Notes under the pieces: generated by a model
What the model was told of the DNA's origin: nothing
The model's input: the letters and a program-made list of their open reading frames with translations, nothing else
The model's database searches: none
Shown: positions 24,239 to 31,968 of the stretch, in pieces
Position numbering within the stretch: position 1 is the stretch's first letter
Layout of the letters: each line of letters starts with the position of its first letter
Made by a program: the position numbers and the translations under genes
Assembly (NCBI GenBank): GCA_964396715.1
Contig: CAYNFQ010000009.1
Coordinates: forward strand, 1 to 47,028
DNA length: 47,028 bases
Origin: CAYNFQ01 sp964396715
Lineage (GTDB): Bacteria; Patescibacteriota; Microgenomatia; Daviesbacterales; UBA10151
Direction: 5' to 3'

Positions 24239-25319
24239 AATTTATTCCATACAAATTGGGTTCCGATGCTGTAGGGGTTGGGAAGGAAGAAATTATTACC
24301 AACCTTGATGAATCCGGCCAGGGAAAAACAAAATTATCCAAAAAATTACCGGCATAGATCACCGCTTTATTAGTCCCGTCAAAATCAACCAGGGAAATTG
24401 CCGCATCCTCAACCAGGATAATGTGCCTTGAATCAGGCAGCCAAAGGTGGGCTTTAGCAGAAGGAAGCGAATGCTCCTTCCTTTCCTCTAAATCGTAAAC
24501 CTTTAAATCAGATGACTGATCTTTTCCCATAAATTTAGTTTCATCAGGAGACCATTTCAGATATGCGGAACCTGAGGCCACTTTTCTTAAATTCAGATCA
24601 GCGATATTTTCTATCCTGACCTGATCTTTTGATTTAATATCCTCTTCCCATCCCTGCATGGTAGCCAAAAGGGTGGGTGTAATATCTCTTGGCTCACTAT
24701 TTAGCCGATCCGCATCCAAAAGCAAATTATTGTTCCCCACTGTTGCCAAAACCTGTTTTGAATCCGGGGACCATCTTAAAGTCGCCTTTGAAAAATCAGT
24801 GGTAGCATTGGTGGCAATCTGGTGCGGCTCAGAAGAGCGGGCAAAGGCAATCGGCTGGTTTTTAACCATTGTCCAAACCCAAACCCCGCTCTTTTTGCCT
24901 GTTGGGACAATATAGGCAAGTTTTGATTCGTCAGGGGAAAGAGCAGGTTTTAAAACACCGCTAAAGGTTAAGGGATAAATGGTGGGGATGGCCGGAAAAA
25001 GGGTCAGCTTTAACTCTGTCACCAGTCCTTCTTTAACAACCACCTCTCTCTCCCAGGGTATAAATCCTTCTTTGACAACTTTTACCGAATAATTTTTGGG
25101 CTGCAAAGAGGAAATGGTGGCATTAGTGGCAGTTGTCAGGTGTCCGTCTACAAAAACTGAGGCCGCATCCGGTTCAGAAGACACGGTAATAATTCCTGTT
25201 CCGACTATCCTCCTCTCGACAGGAGAGAAAGTATATCCGCGGGCCAAAAGAATGACCACCCCTGTGGCTGCGGCTATCATAAGCAAAGTTACAATTGTAA
25301 TGATAAACCTTTTACTCAT
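24231..25319 (-). CDS. PEGA-domain protein with beta-propeller-like C-terminus
   Basis: 362 residues. A signal anchor (about 6-27) is followed by a PEGA domain (about 41-108): GIITVSSEPDAASVFVDGHL, NYSVKVVKEGFIPWEREVVV. The rest has TolB/WD40-like repeats with LSPDESKLAYI, RWSPDSKQVLATVG, KWSPDETKFMG and LWLPDSRHIILVE, each a W-S-P-D type blade. It is probably extracytoplasmic and a scaffold or binding protein. It is a single gene with its own extended -10 promoter, downstream of the tRNA-Arg region. Confidence 0.85.
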   Translation of the reverse strand: MSKRFIITIVTLLMIAAATGVVILLARGYTFSPVERRIVGTGIITVSSEPDAASVFVDGHLTTATNATISSLQPKNYSVKVVKEGFIPWEREVVVKEGLVTELKLTLFPAIPTIYPLTFSGVLKPALSPDESKLAYIVPTGKKSGVWVWTMVKNQPIAFARSSEPHQIATNATTDFSKATLRWSPDSKQVLATVGNNNLLLDADRLNSEPRDITPTLLATMQGWEEDIKSKDQVRIENIADLNLRKVASGSAYLKWSPDETKFMGKDQSSDLKVYDLEERKEHSLPSAKAHLWLPDSRHIILVEDAAISLVDFDGTNKAVIYAGNFLDNFVFPWPDSSRLVIISSFPTPTASEPNLYGINLR

Positions 25320-25328
25320 AGAATTAAG

Positions 25329-25336
25329 ATTATACC
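25329..25336 (-). promoter_or_regulatory. Extended -10 promoter of the PEGA gene
   Basis: TGGTATAAT lies on the minus strand with the hexamer at 25329-25334, 9 bases before the ATG. No good -35 box. Confidence 0.55.
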
Positions 25337-25372
25337 AGTTTTATAAACTTCTCCTTTCAAGTTTACAAGAAA

Positions 25373-25467
25373 CAAGAAAACCCTGGCTAGGATTTACACC
25401 AACCCCGCGGAAGTGTGTAATCACTTGTCAGTTGAACCCTGCTTTAAAAAAGCAGGGTTTTCTTGTG
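25373..25467. other. Possible structured RNA with mutually exclusive stems
   Basis: CAAGAAAACCCTG (near 25374) can pair with CAGGGTTTTCTTG (about 25454-25466), enclosing a TTACAC/GTGTAA stem. A closer arm, AACCCTGCT (25435-25443), competes for the same 3' partner. The arrangement resembles alternative folds of a leader, but no known family is recognised. The strand is uncertain. Confidence 0.35.
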
Positions 25468-25480
25468 ATTATCATGTCAG

Positions 25481-25505
25481 TACCCCTGGAGGGAATTGCA
25501 CCCCC
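25481..25505 (-). pseudogene. 3' half of a tRNA-like sequence (acceptor and T arm)
   Basis: On the minus strand GGGGG, loop TGCAATT, CCCTC, then CAGGGGT and an A: a T-stem-loop and acceptor 3' strand. The T loop has G instead of the usual second T. CAGGGGT is complementary to GCCCCTG at 25682-25688. No CCA is encoded. Confidence 0.5.
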
Positions 25506-25573
25506 GGCCACTCCCTAATACACCCAATTCTTCGCTGTACTCAGAATTGCAGGACAGGATCGCTCTACAAAAT

Positions 25574-25649
25574 TGGCGGCCCTGGCGAGAGTCGAACTCA
25601 CGACCTTTCCCTTAGGACGGGACTGCTCTGTCCACTGAGCTACAGGGCC
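25574..25649 (-). tRNA. tRNA-Arg (CCU)
   Basis: On the minus strand a full cloverleaf: acceptor GGCCCTG/CAGGGCC, D arm GCTC...GAGC, anticodon loop GTCCTAA (CCU, with T33 and A37), T loop TTCGACT, discriminator G and an encoded CCA (25574-25576). It reads AGG. The anticodon stem has one G-A mismatch at its top. CAAAATTGG and CCAATTTTG lie directly outside the two ends. Confidence 0.92.
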
Positions 25650-25656
25650 AATTTTG

Positions 25657-25688
25657 AAAGCTCCGCTTATCTACTGAGCTACAGGGGC
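25657..25688 (-). pseudogene. 5' half of a tRNA-like sequence
   Basis: On the minus strand GCCCCTGTAGCTCAGTAGAT followed by AAGCGGAGC: acceptor 5' strand and D arm of a tRNA, broken after the start of the anticodon arm by the tRNA-Arg gene. Its acceptor matches the 3' half at 25481-25505. Confidence 0.55.
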
Positions 25689-25725
25689 AGGTAATATCTG
25701 ATGGATATTGTAACATTTCAGGATG

Positions 25726-25731
25726 TATAAT
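25726..25731 (+). promoter_or_regulatory. -10 box of tRNA-Pro
   Basis: Perfect TATAAT 10 bases before the tRNA 5' end; the -35 is weak. Confidence 0.5.
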
Positions 25732-25741
25732 ACTAAGGACA

Positions 25742-25813
25742 CGGGGTGTAGTTCATCGGCAGAACGCTCGGTTCGGGACCGAGAAGTAGAGAGTTCAATT
25801 CTCTCCACCCCGA
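25742..25813 (+). tRNA. tRNA-Pro (CGG)
   Basis: Acceptor CGGGGTG/CACCCCG, D arm GTTC...GAAC, anticodon stem CTCGG/CCGAG with loop TTCGGGA (CGG), T arm GAGAG-TTCAATT-CTCTC, discriminator A. All stems pair perfectly. CCA is not encoded (CCG follows). Confidence 0.95.
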
Positions 25814-25872
25814 CCGAGCGAAGCGATGTCCTGAGCGTACTTGTGGTGAGCGTAGTCGAACCAGTCGAAGGA
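25814..25872. repeat. GAGCGAAGCGATGTCCTGAG-type repeat, family P5
   Basis: Contains CCTGAGCGTAC, GTGAGCGTAGTCGAA and CCAGTCGAAGGACT. It fills the space between tRNA-Pro and the end of ndk. Confidence 0.65.
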
Positions 25873-26376
25873 CTACTCAGGAAACCACAATTTAATTTCT
25901 TTTTCAGCTTCCTCTTTTGAGCCTGAAGCATGAATTAGATTATAAACAGGTCTTTCTGCCGCATTTGCCTTAAGTATTGAATCTGTGCCCAAATCACCCC
26001 TGATAGTACCTTTTTCAGCAGTTTGCGGATCGGTAAAACCTGTTGTTTTTCTGGCTTGAGCCACAGCATCTTCTCCCTCTAAAACCATCACTACAATTGG
26101 TCCACTGGTGATAAATTTTCGCAGCCAAGTCACCACTTTCCTGCCTTGATCTTCGGCTGATGTAACTGCTTGTCCAGCCGCAATAGTTTTTTCTCCAATT
26201 GAGCGAAGATAGTCCGGATCCATCGGATAATGTTTTTCCACTATATGAAGTGGAGCCACCATATCTTTTCTTTTAACTACCCTTAAGCCAGCTTTTTCAT
26301 ACCTGCTGATAATCTCATCAGTAAAGCCACCAGCCACCCCATCAGGCTTAATAATGATCAAAGTTTGCTGCAACAT
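25873..26376 (-). CDS. ndk: Nucleoside diphosphate kinase
   Basis: 167 residues from the ATG at 26376; a TTG two codons upstream is in frame but less likely. QQTLIIIKPDGV is the family start, with the active-site histidine in NLIHASGS (usual NxxHGSDS) and the KGTIRGDLG block before it. The enzyme passes phosphate between NTPs and NDPs. The serine/glycine changes around the active site (ASGS) are mild. TATAAT lies nine bases before the ATG, so it may also be transcribed on its own from a promoter within a family P4 repeat. Confidence 0.94.
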   Translation of the reverse strand: MLQQTLIIIKPDGVAGGFTDEIISRYEKAGLRVVKRKDMVAPLHIVEKHYPMDPDYLRSIGEKTIAAGQAVTSAEDQGRKVVTWLRKFITSGPIVVMVLEGEDAVAQARKTTGFTDPQTAEKGTIRGDLGTDSILKANAAERPVYNLIHASGSKEEAEKEIKLWFPE

Positions 26377-26394
26377 AATCAAACTATTATATAT

Positions 26395-26426
26395 TAAACT
26401 AAACCCTATACGCTATACCCTAAACC
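26395..26426. repeat. CCCTATACG repeat, family P4
   Basis: AAACCCTATACGCTATACCC, then TAAACCCTAC, in the short space upstream of ndk. Confidence 0.65.
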
Positions 26427-27434
26427 CTACTTAATCTCCACATCCTCTGCTTTCACCGACCCGTCATCAAAAACCCAGACAATGGCAAATCTGGGGGCCT
26501 GAGGATTTCTGACAGAAGCTACTGCGCCTACAGTTACCATGTTAATATTGGTTTCAGGTTCCGAGTATTCACTAAAAAAGTGTATATCCCCGGAAAAAAT
26601 CTTTTTTACGCCTGCTGCTTTCAGCTGATAGATCAAACTTTTTGCCTGCTGCTTTAACTTAGGCTCCACCCTGCCCATAAAATGATCAGATGACGGATGA
26701 TACAGCGGCTCATGAACAAACACCAATATTCCTTTTAGATTTTGTCCTTTGTCCAATTCACCGGCCAACCATTGCTCCTGCTCCGGATCAATCCCCAGAT
26801 AGTTATTGCTATTATCCAAAAGTAAAAAAAGATAGTCTGCAAATATAAATGACTGATAATCAGGCCCGAAAATTTGTTTAAAATTAGAGAGGGGGTTTTG
26901 CTGTTTATCCCTGGAATCCCAAAGGTCATGATCCCCTGGTATGACAAAATATCTCTGGCTAGATCTATCAAGCTCTGTCTTTGTCGCCCTTAGCTCATCC
27001 AGAGTCCCAACCTCTGTATAGTCACCCAAACCAATGATAAAGGCAATATCAGGATATTTTTCCTTTGCCTGATTTAAGGCTTTGCGCAAATTATTATTGT
27101 CAGAATGGGAATCTGTGAAAACCAGGAATTTAAAAATGGGCTTGGCACTTATTTGAGGCTTACTTGTTGTTATTTGAGATAATAAATCATTATTCTGTTT
27201 GCCGATTTTAATTGCAGATAAAACCCCCAGGATTTGCTGTCCGCTTTTGGCATTTATTAAATTGGAAGCAACTGCAAAAGGATCTAATTTGAAAGGATCC
27301 AGTCCGGAGAAATGTTTGTAGGCTGAATAAATCCCTGCTAAAAGTACAGCAAACAAACATAGGCTTAAAATAAGCCTAAATATGATATAAACTGGATTTG
27401 CAGATCTTCTGCCCTGATGTTTTCTTCCAAACAT
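26427..27434 (-). CDS. Membrane-anchored metallophosphoesterase
   Basis: 335 residues with an N-terminal membrane helix (about 18-42). The calcineurin-like motif series is present: FTDSHSDNNN (D-x-H), IGLGDYTEVG (GDx), VIPGDHDLWD (GNHD-type with D in place of N), FVHEPLYHP and SGDIHFFSEY (GxH). These residues bind two metals. The product probably hydrolyses phosphodiesters or phosphomonoesters outside the membrane. It lies 46 bases downstream of argS, with a GACTCCGCTCAGGATGA repeat between. Confidence 0.88.
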   Translation of the reverse strand: MFGRKHQGRRSANPVYIIFRLILSLCLFAVLLAGIYSAYKHFSGLDPFKLDPFAVASNLINAKSGQQILGVLSAIKIGKQNNDLLSQITTSKPQISAKPIFKFLVFTDSHSDNNNLRKALNQAKEKYPDIAFIIGLGDYTEVGTLDELRATKTELDRSSQRYFVIPGDHDLWDSRDKQQNPLSNFKQIFGPDYQSFIFADYLFLLLDNSNNYLGIDPEQEQWLAGELDKGQNLKGILVFVHEPLYHPSSDHFMGRVEPKLKQQAKSLIYQLKAAGVKKIFSGDIHFFSEYSEPETNINMVTVGAVASVRNPQAPRFAIVWVFDDGSVKAEDVEIK

Positions 27435-27480
27435 TTTTATATCCTTCGACTCCGCTCAGGATGACCTTGCCAAAGGCGGG

Positions 27481-29124
27481 TCACATCCTTTCAGGAGCGG
27501 AAACTCCCAGTAACCTTAAAACATTAGCCAAAGTAATCTTTGAAGCGTGAACCAAAGCCAGTCTGGCTTCTTTTAAGGCTGCGCTTTCAGCCTGTAAAAC
27601 TGGACAATTTTCATAAAATTTATGGAATAAATCAGCCAAGTTTATAGCATATTCAGTCAGCTGATGAACCTGTAAATTCTGAACCAGCTCTCCCACTAAA
27701 TCAGGAAAAGTTAGCAGATGTTTGATCAAAGCAGTCTCATCTGGATGAATGAGCAATCCCAAATCATCCCCATCCCCCAAATCTCCCTTAGCTTTAGCAA
27801 GAATGTTTGCCGTCCTGGCGTGAGCATATTGAACATAATACACAGGATTATCCTTTGATTGCTGCTTTACCAGCTCAAGATCAAAATCCATATGGGTTTG
27901 GGGAGCAAATCTTAAAAGATAAAACCTGAAAGCATCTTTTCCCACCTCATCCAAAACCTCCCTGGCTGTGATAAAATTTCCTGCCCGCTTACTCATCTTA
28001 ACTATATCAGAACCCCTTTTTACTCTAACATACTGATACAAAATTACCTTAAGTTTTCCCGGATCAAAACCTAAAGCTGAAACAGATGCCTTAAGCCTGG
28101 GCACATGACCGTGATGATTGCTGCCAAACACATCAATTATTGGATCTGCTCCGTCTTCAAACTTCATTTTGTGATAAACAATATCAGATGTAAAATAAGT
28201 ATAATTACCGTCTGATTTTTGAATTACTGTTTCCCGATCTTTTAGGAATTCATCAGAAGCCGCCTGCGGCGAGCCTCGCCTTTGGCGGGGCGCCAGCCAC
28301 AAAGCTCCATCTTTTGTCCTAACAACTCCTGCTTTTTTCAGTTCTTCTATAATTTGTGGAGCTTGCTTTCTAAGTTCAGATTCATGTACTATCAGGTTGA
28401 ATTTAATACCCATGGAATGAGCATCAGCTAAAATCTCTTCATGCAGCTTCCCAACAGCCAGCTGACCAATCTCTTCATCAGATTTTCCCTCCATTTCCGC
28501 CTCTAAATTTTTCGCCAGTTCATCAATATATTCACCTTGGTATTGATTTTCCAAAGCCGCATTTCCTCTAATTTTAGCCTTAATTGTGGCCCCCAAAGCC
28601 TTTACCTGCTCACCCACATTATTATCTAAAAATTCCCTTAACACCTCATAACCTGCTGATTGCAAAACATTGGCCAAAACATCACCTAAAGGTCCTGACC
28701 TGGCATTTCCAATATGCAATGGGCCTGTGGGATTGGCTGATATAAACTCCACTCTGGCTTTTTTACCCTTTCCTATTGCTAATTTGCCAAAATTTTCTCC
28801 GCTTTCCAAAATCTCTTTTAAATCTTTTGCCAAATATTCAGGTCTGACAAAAAAATTAATAAAACCTCCACCAGCAACTTCTGCTTTTTCTAAATACTGT
28901 CCACTGTTCCCTGTAACCTGTAACCTTTCTATTATCTCATTAGCAATTTCTTGAGGAATCTGCTTATCTGAAATCTTTTCCAGTTTGGCAAGTTGCAAAG
29001 CTATATTCGTACTATAGTCTCCAAATCGGGGATTTTTTGAAATAGATAAAACTATATCAGTTACTTTAAATCCCAGATCTTTTGTAATTTTTCTTAAGTC
29101 ATCTAAAATCTGTTGCTTAATCAT
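27481..29124 (-). CDS. argS: Arginyl-tRNA synthetase
   Basis: 547 residues, class I. The N-terminal additional domain (about 1-105) precedes ISANPTGPLHIGNARSG (HIGH motif) and KMSKRAGN (KMSK). DPIIDVFGSNHHGHVPRLKA lies between them, and the C-terminal anticodon-binding helices end PVLQAESAALKEARLALVHA. It charges tRNA-Arg, one of which lies in this window. A short insertion (about residues 278-290, PRQRRGSPQAASDE) after GALWL comes from a GAGCCTCGCCTTTGGCGGGG palindrome. Confidence 0.96.
   Translation of the reverse strand: MIKQQILDDLRKITKDLGFKVTDIVLSISKNPRFGDYSTNIALQLAKLEKISDKQIPQEIANEIIERLQVTGNSGQYLEKAEVAGGGFINFFVRPEYLAKDLKEILESGENFGKLAIGKGKKARVEFISANPTGPLHIGNARSGPLGDVLANVLQSAGYEVLREFLDNNVGEQVKALGATIKAKIRGNAALENQYQGEYIDELAKNLEAEMEGKSDEEIGQLAVGKLHEEILADAHSMGIKFNLIVHESELRKQAPQIIEELKKAGVVRTKDGALWLAPRQRRGSPQAASDEFLKDRETVIQKSDGNYTYFTSDIVYHKMKFEDGADPIIDVFGSNHHGHVPRLKASVSALGFDPGKLKVILYQYVRVKRGSDIVKMSKRAGNFITAREVLDEVGKDAFRFYLLRFAPQTHMDFDLELVKQQSKDNPVYYVQYAHARTANILAKAKGDLGDGDDLGLLIHPDETALIKHLLTFPDLVGELVQNLQVHQLTEYAINLADLFHKFYENCPVLQAESAALKEARLALVHASKITLANVLRLLGVSAPERM
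28262..28296. repeat. GCGAGGC palindrome inside argS
   Basis: GCCTCGCC, TTT, GGCGGGGC hairpin with CCTGCGGC before it. It adds about a dozen residues to ArgS after GALWL, in frame. Confidence 0.6.
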
Positions 29125-29139
29125 ATCCTAATGATAACA

Positions 29140-29262
29140 CAGATTTAATGTCAAAGCCCAAATGTCAAATGACAAATCAAATCATAAATCTAAATGTCAA
29201 ATTATTTCAAAATTTAGTAATTTTAATTTTATTTGACATTTGTTATTTGGATTTTGAAATTT
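29140..29262. repeat. Intergenic inverted repeat, family P3
   Basis: AATGTCAAAGCCCAAATGTC and TTGACATTTGTTATTTGGAT-type arms between argS and comEC. The last codons of ComEC (SKSK) are read from it. Confidence 0.8.
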
Positions 29263-30298
29263 TATCGATGGACATTAATACTCCAGCCAATACCATATAA
29301 TACCCTACCCACACCACCCATACCTTCTCCCCCACATATTCCCAGGCAAAAGGCAGAGATCCAAAAAACTGCACTACATAAATAAAATATGTTGACAGAA
29401 CCAGTATTATAAAAGCCAAAATATGAGCCAAAAACTCGCTAATAAAGCTTACAGCCAGCATAACAGCGCCTAAAATCATGATAAATGGCACTGTCCATCC
29501 TACCAGCAGGTTAGCTGCTACTCCCACCAAAGACAGCTGATGAAAATTTTGGGCAATAATAGGTATGACCATGGCTTGAGCCCCCGATGTTATTGCCAAA
29601 TCCTGACCGATGATGGGTAAAAATTTCAAATACTTTAATAAGATTGGAGCCACTACCACCAAACCAAGTGTGGCCATAAAAGACAGTTGAAATGACAAGT
29701 CTAATATCCAAGAAGGATTGATAAGCAACATAATACCGGCTGTCATGACTAAAGCCCAAAAACTGTCATTTTGTCTGCCCAAAATCTGAGCTAAAAAAGC
29801 CATAGTTACCATCACAGCAGCTCTTAAAACCGGTACCTCGGCACCTGTTAAAAGAGTATAAAAAATGATTGCCGAAAATGATACAGCTATTGCTACCTTT
29901 CTTCGAATCAAACCGGAAAGAGCCAGGAAAAATCCGGCCACCATGCTTAAATTTTGACCGGAAACCACCACAATATGCAGTGTGGAAGTATCTCTTAAAG
30001 CCAGTCTAAATGCGGGAGGCAGATTCTTTTTCTCACCCAAAACAACCCCTGAGAGAAGCTGGGCTTGAGGTGAAGGCAGAAACCGATCAATTTTTTGATC
30101 AAGTATTTGCCTGAAGGAGGTTAACCACTCAAGCTGGATATTTTTCTCCACCCTATCAAATCTTAAACTTACATCAGAACCAATAGCTTGTTGCAACCTA
30201 ATAAAGTACAACAAACCATATAAAACGATAGCTAAAACCAGTGGAAATTTATCCCAACCAACTATTTTCTTAACCCAAAACATTACATTATTTTCCAC
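29243..30298 (-). CDS. comEC: ComEC/Rec2-family DNA uptake channel, competence domain only
   Basis: 351 residues. About eight to ten membrane helices carry the ComEC competence-domain signature: LLSGVVLGEKKNLPPAFRLALRDTSTLHIVVVSGQNLSMVAGF, then LRAAVMVTMAFLAQILGR and LDLSFQLSFMATLGLV. The N-terminal OB region is reduced and the C-terminal metallo-beta-lactamase domain is absent, a short form. ComEC makes the inner-membrane channel for single-stranded DNA in natural transformation. comEA lies two genes upstream on the same strand. It overlaps the PaaX-like gene by 11 bases, suggesting translational coupling. Confidence 0.92.
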   Translation of the reverse strand: MENNVMFWVKKIVGWDKFPLVLAIVLYGLLYFIRLQQAIGSDVSLRFDRVEKNIQLEWLTSFRQILDQKIDRFLPSPQAQLLSGVVLGEKKNLPPAFRLALRDTSTLHIVVVSGQNLSMVAGFFLALSGLIRRKVAIAVSFSAIIFYTLLTGAEVPVLRAAVMVTMAFLAQILGRQNDSFWALVMTAGIMLLINPSWILDLSFQLSFMATLGLVVVAPILLKYLKFLPIIGQDLAITSGAQAMVIPIIAQNFHQLSLVGVAANLLVGWTVPFIMILGAVMLAVSFISEFLAHILAFIILVLSTYFIYVVQFFGSLPFAWEYVGEKVWVVWVGYYMVLAGVLMSIDKISKSK

Positions 30299-30320
30299 GA
30301 TCGTTGAATATTATGTTATG
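30281..30320. repeat. 40-bp palindrome, family P7, at the paaX-comEC junction
   Basis: CATTACATTATTTTCCACGA, then TCGTTGAATATTATGTTATG: same length and core (CACGATCGTTG) as 22874-22913, in the other orientation. It encodes the end of the PaaX-like protein and the start of ComEC. Confidence 0.8.
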
Positions 30321-30809
30321 CAATGCTGGATCGCTTGATTCAATCACTGCCACCCAAGAGCTCACATCCAAATCTTCTATCAGTTTCCTCAATCTGTCTG
30401 TTATGTTCCTCTTTGTTAGCCAAACGCTGCGTTGCCAAGGTTTGAATTCCCAATCCTTTAATCTCCTTCTAAAAAGATCTCTTATCCTCCGTTTGTTCTC
30501 CGGGATGTCGAAAATAACAAGCCTCCATTTCCCGTCCCATTCACTTTCATCAAACCCTCTACCTAATGCATCTTTACCAAGGTTGGTTAATTTGTATATG
30601 ACCTTTCCCTCCTTAACTTCCTTTTCAATCAAACCCCCTTTTCTAAGTCTATATAGGGCAACCGAAAGAGTTGATTTTTTGAGCTCAGGAATACCATAAT
30701 GATACCTATAATGGTGATAAGTAAAATCCTCAAATCTGCAATATCCGTCAACTGCTTTTTCAAGCATCAGGAGTACTGCCTTACCGATAGTTTCTTTCCT
30801 GACCTTCAT
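30288..30809 (-). CDS. PaaX-like transcriptional regulator with Cas2-like C-terminal domain
   Basis: 173 residues. A winged-helix N-terminal half (KSTLSVALYRLRKGGLIEKEVKEG) is followed by a ferredoxin-like domain, WDGKWRLVIFDIPENKRRIRDLFRRRLKDWEFKPWQRSVWL, the pattern of PaaX and of CPR proteins often called Cas2-like. There is no CRISPR array or cas gene in the window, so a regulator is more likely than Cas2. It sits between comEA and comEC. Its own promoter overlaps a palindrome with ACGATCGT core (30817-30851), suggesting autoregulation. Confidence 0.8.
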   Translation of the reverse strand: MKVRKETIGKAVLLMLEKAVDGYCRFEDFTYHHYRYHYGIPELKKSTLSVALYRLRKGGLIEKEVKEGKVIYKLTNLGKDALGRGFDESEWDGKWRLVIFDIPENKRRIRDLFRRRLKDWEFKPWQRSVWLTKRNITDRLRKLIEDLDVSSWVAVIESSDPALHNIIFNDRGK

Positions 30810-30815
30810 AAATTT

Positions 30816-30845
30816 ACATTACACTTTTTGCAACGATCGTGTCAA
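30816..30845 (-). promoter_or_regulatory. Promoter of the PaaX-like gene
   Basis: TTGACA (30840-30845), 18 bases, TAATGT (30816-30821) on the minus strand. The spacer is almost entirely the palindromic element, which would suit an operator. Confidence 0.6.
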
Positions 30846-30851
30846 GTGATG
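30817..30851. repeat. Palindrome of family P7 in the paaX promoter
   Basis: CATTACACTTTTTGCAACGA then TCGTGTCAAGTGATG. The left 24 or so bases match 22874-22897 with one difference; the right arm is shorter. Confidence 0.75.
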
Positions 30852-30873
30852 TATAGTTAGGGTTAAGAAATAA

Positions 30874-31461
30874 TTAATAAACAACTATTGAGTCTTTGAT
30901 TTTTTCAAAAACGCTCTTGCCGATAATCTTTTTCTCCAACAACTCCTCTATCGATCTGTAGTGCCTGTTTGAAATAATGTTTGAAGCTCTAACAGAGGCA
31001 ATATCCGGCAGAGATTCCAATTCCGATTGAGAAGCGGTGTTGATATTTATTTTAGAGCTGGTGTTTGCACCGGCAACAGATGCGTTCTGTCCGGAAGGCA
31101 TGGTTTCACCCTCAAACGGAACATACACCTTAGTTCCATCTGATAACTTTTGTGCCAGATTTAAATATTTTGATATATATTCCTGACTTGCCTTTGGGGA
31201 AAAACCTCCGGCTGCCCCAATGGCTTCCTCTATCCTGGATCCCTCTTTTAACTCGTAAACTCCTGCTTTTTCAACAGCTCCGGAAACATCCACAGAGATT
31301 GTTTTTTGGTGTTCAACCAGGCTTTCTTTGGGAAAATCTTGCTGTTTGGATTTATTTAAACCGGATGTAAATATCCCTCCCAAAATCAATACCAGCCCTA
31401 AAAGACTTAAGGCAATCGGCAGCTTAAACTTTGGTAAGTTTTCCCAAAAATTACCGTCCAT
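30874..31461 (-). CDS. comEA: ComEA-like DNA-binding competence protein
   Basis: 195 residues. A membrane anchor (about 14-32), an SLBB-type domain (DVSGAVEKAGVYELKEGSRI, then AAGGFSPKA) and a C-terminal helix-hairpin-helix pair starting ININTASQSELESLPDI. ComEA binds incoming DNA outside the membrane and hands it to ComEC. The ending GKSVFEKIKDSI is typical of the HhH repeat. It overlaps the SprT-like gene by 11 bases and is followed by the PaaX-like gene. Confidence 0.93.
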   Translation of the reverse strand: MDGNFWENLPKFKLPIALSLLGLVLILGGIFTSGLNKSKQQDFPKESLVEHQKTISVDVSGAVEKAGVYELKEGSRIEEAIGAAGGFSPKASQEYISKYLNLAQKLSDGTKVYVPFEGETMPSGQNASVAGANTSSKININTASQSELESLPDIASVRASNIISNRHYRSIEELLEKKIIGKSVFEKIKDSIVVY

Positions 31462-31906
31462 AATTCTTTCTTAAAGCCTTCCGGTAACCTTTAATCCATT
31501 CTTTATAGGCTTTATACAAATATCCCATACCTCTTTCCGCCATCTCTTTTTTCACTACTCCTCCCGCATGGGGGTAACGGTGCAGCCTCGGATGAACTGA
31601 TGAAAACCCATGGGCATAATGGGTCAGCTCATGACTGATGGTGTGATCCACCACCTCTTGGGGAATTGATAAGTTTTTAAACATTGAGGTGATGGTGATA
31701 AAAGAGGATTTTGATTTTTTGTCCAGCCTGATTGAGCCCAGTCTGTATTTGGCAAACCTGCCAAATTTTATAAATACTTTATTTGCAGAAGAGCTTTGCT
31801 CATTATTTTGCGGGATGTCGGAAAAATATCTATCCCAAAGATCATCCAATCTGGAAAGCAACCATTTATCATCCCTGTTTAGTTGTAATTTAGTTTGTCT
31901 TGTCAT
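31451..31906 (-). CDS. SprT-like zinc metalloprotease-like protein
   Basis: 151 residues. HELTHYAHG is an HExxH-type motif (HELTH) in a predicted helix, followed by SSVHPRLHRYPHAGGVVKKEMAERG, in which another His could complete a zinc site. The upstream KFGRFAKYRLGSIRLDKKSKSSFITIT and SIPQEVVDHTIS match the SprT-like arrangement. SprT proteins are DNA-associated proteases or unknowns. The neighbourhood is competence-related. The exact role is not certain. Confidence 0.78.
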   Translation of the reverse strand: MTRQTKLQLNRDDKWLLSRLDDLWDRYFSDIPQNNEQSSSANKVFIKFGRFAKYRLGSIRLDKKSKSSFITITSMFKNLSIPQEVVDHTISHELTHYAHGFSSVHPRLHRYPHAGGVVKKEMAERGMGYLYKAYKEWIKGYRKALRKNYGR

Positions 31907-31968
31907 AACAATCTAAACTCCTTATCGTTTTCTATTAGCAATCTTAATGAATATTTGCTAATATTTAC

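Noticed and set aside
30288..30809. Cas2 and a CRISPR system
   Set aside because: The C-terminal fold is Cas2-like, but a winged-helix N-terminus and the absence of repeats or other cas genes favour a PaaX-type regulator.
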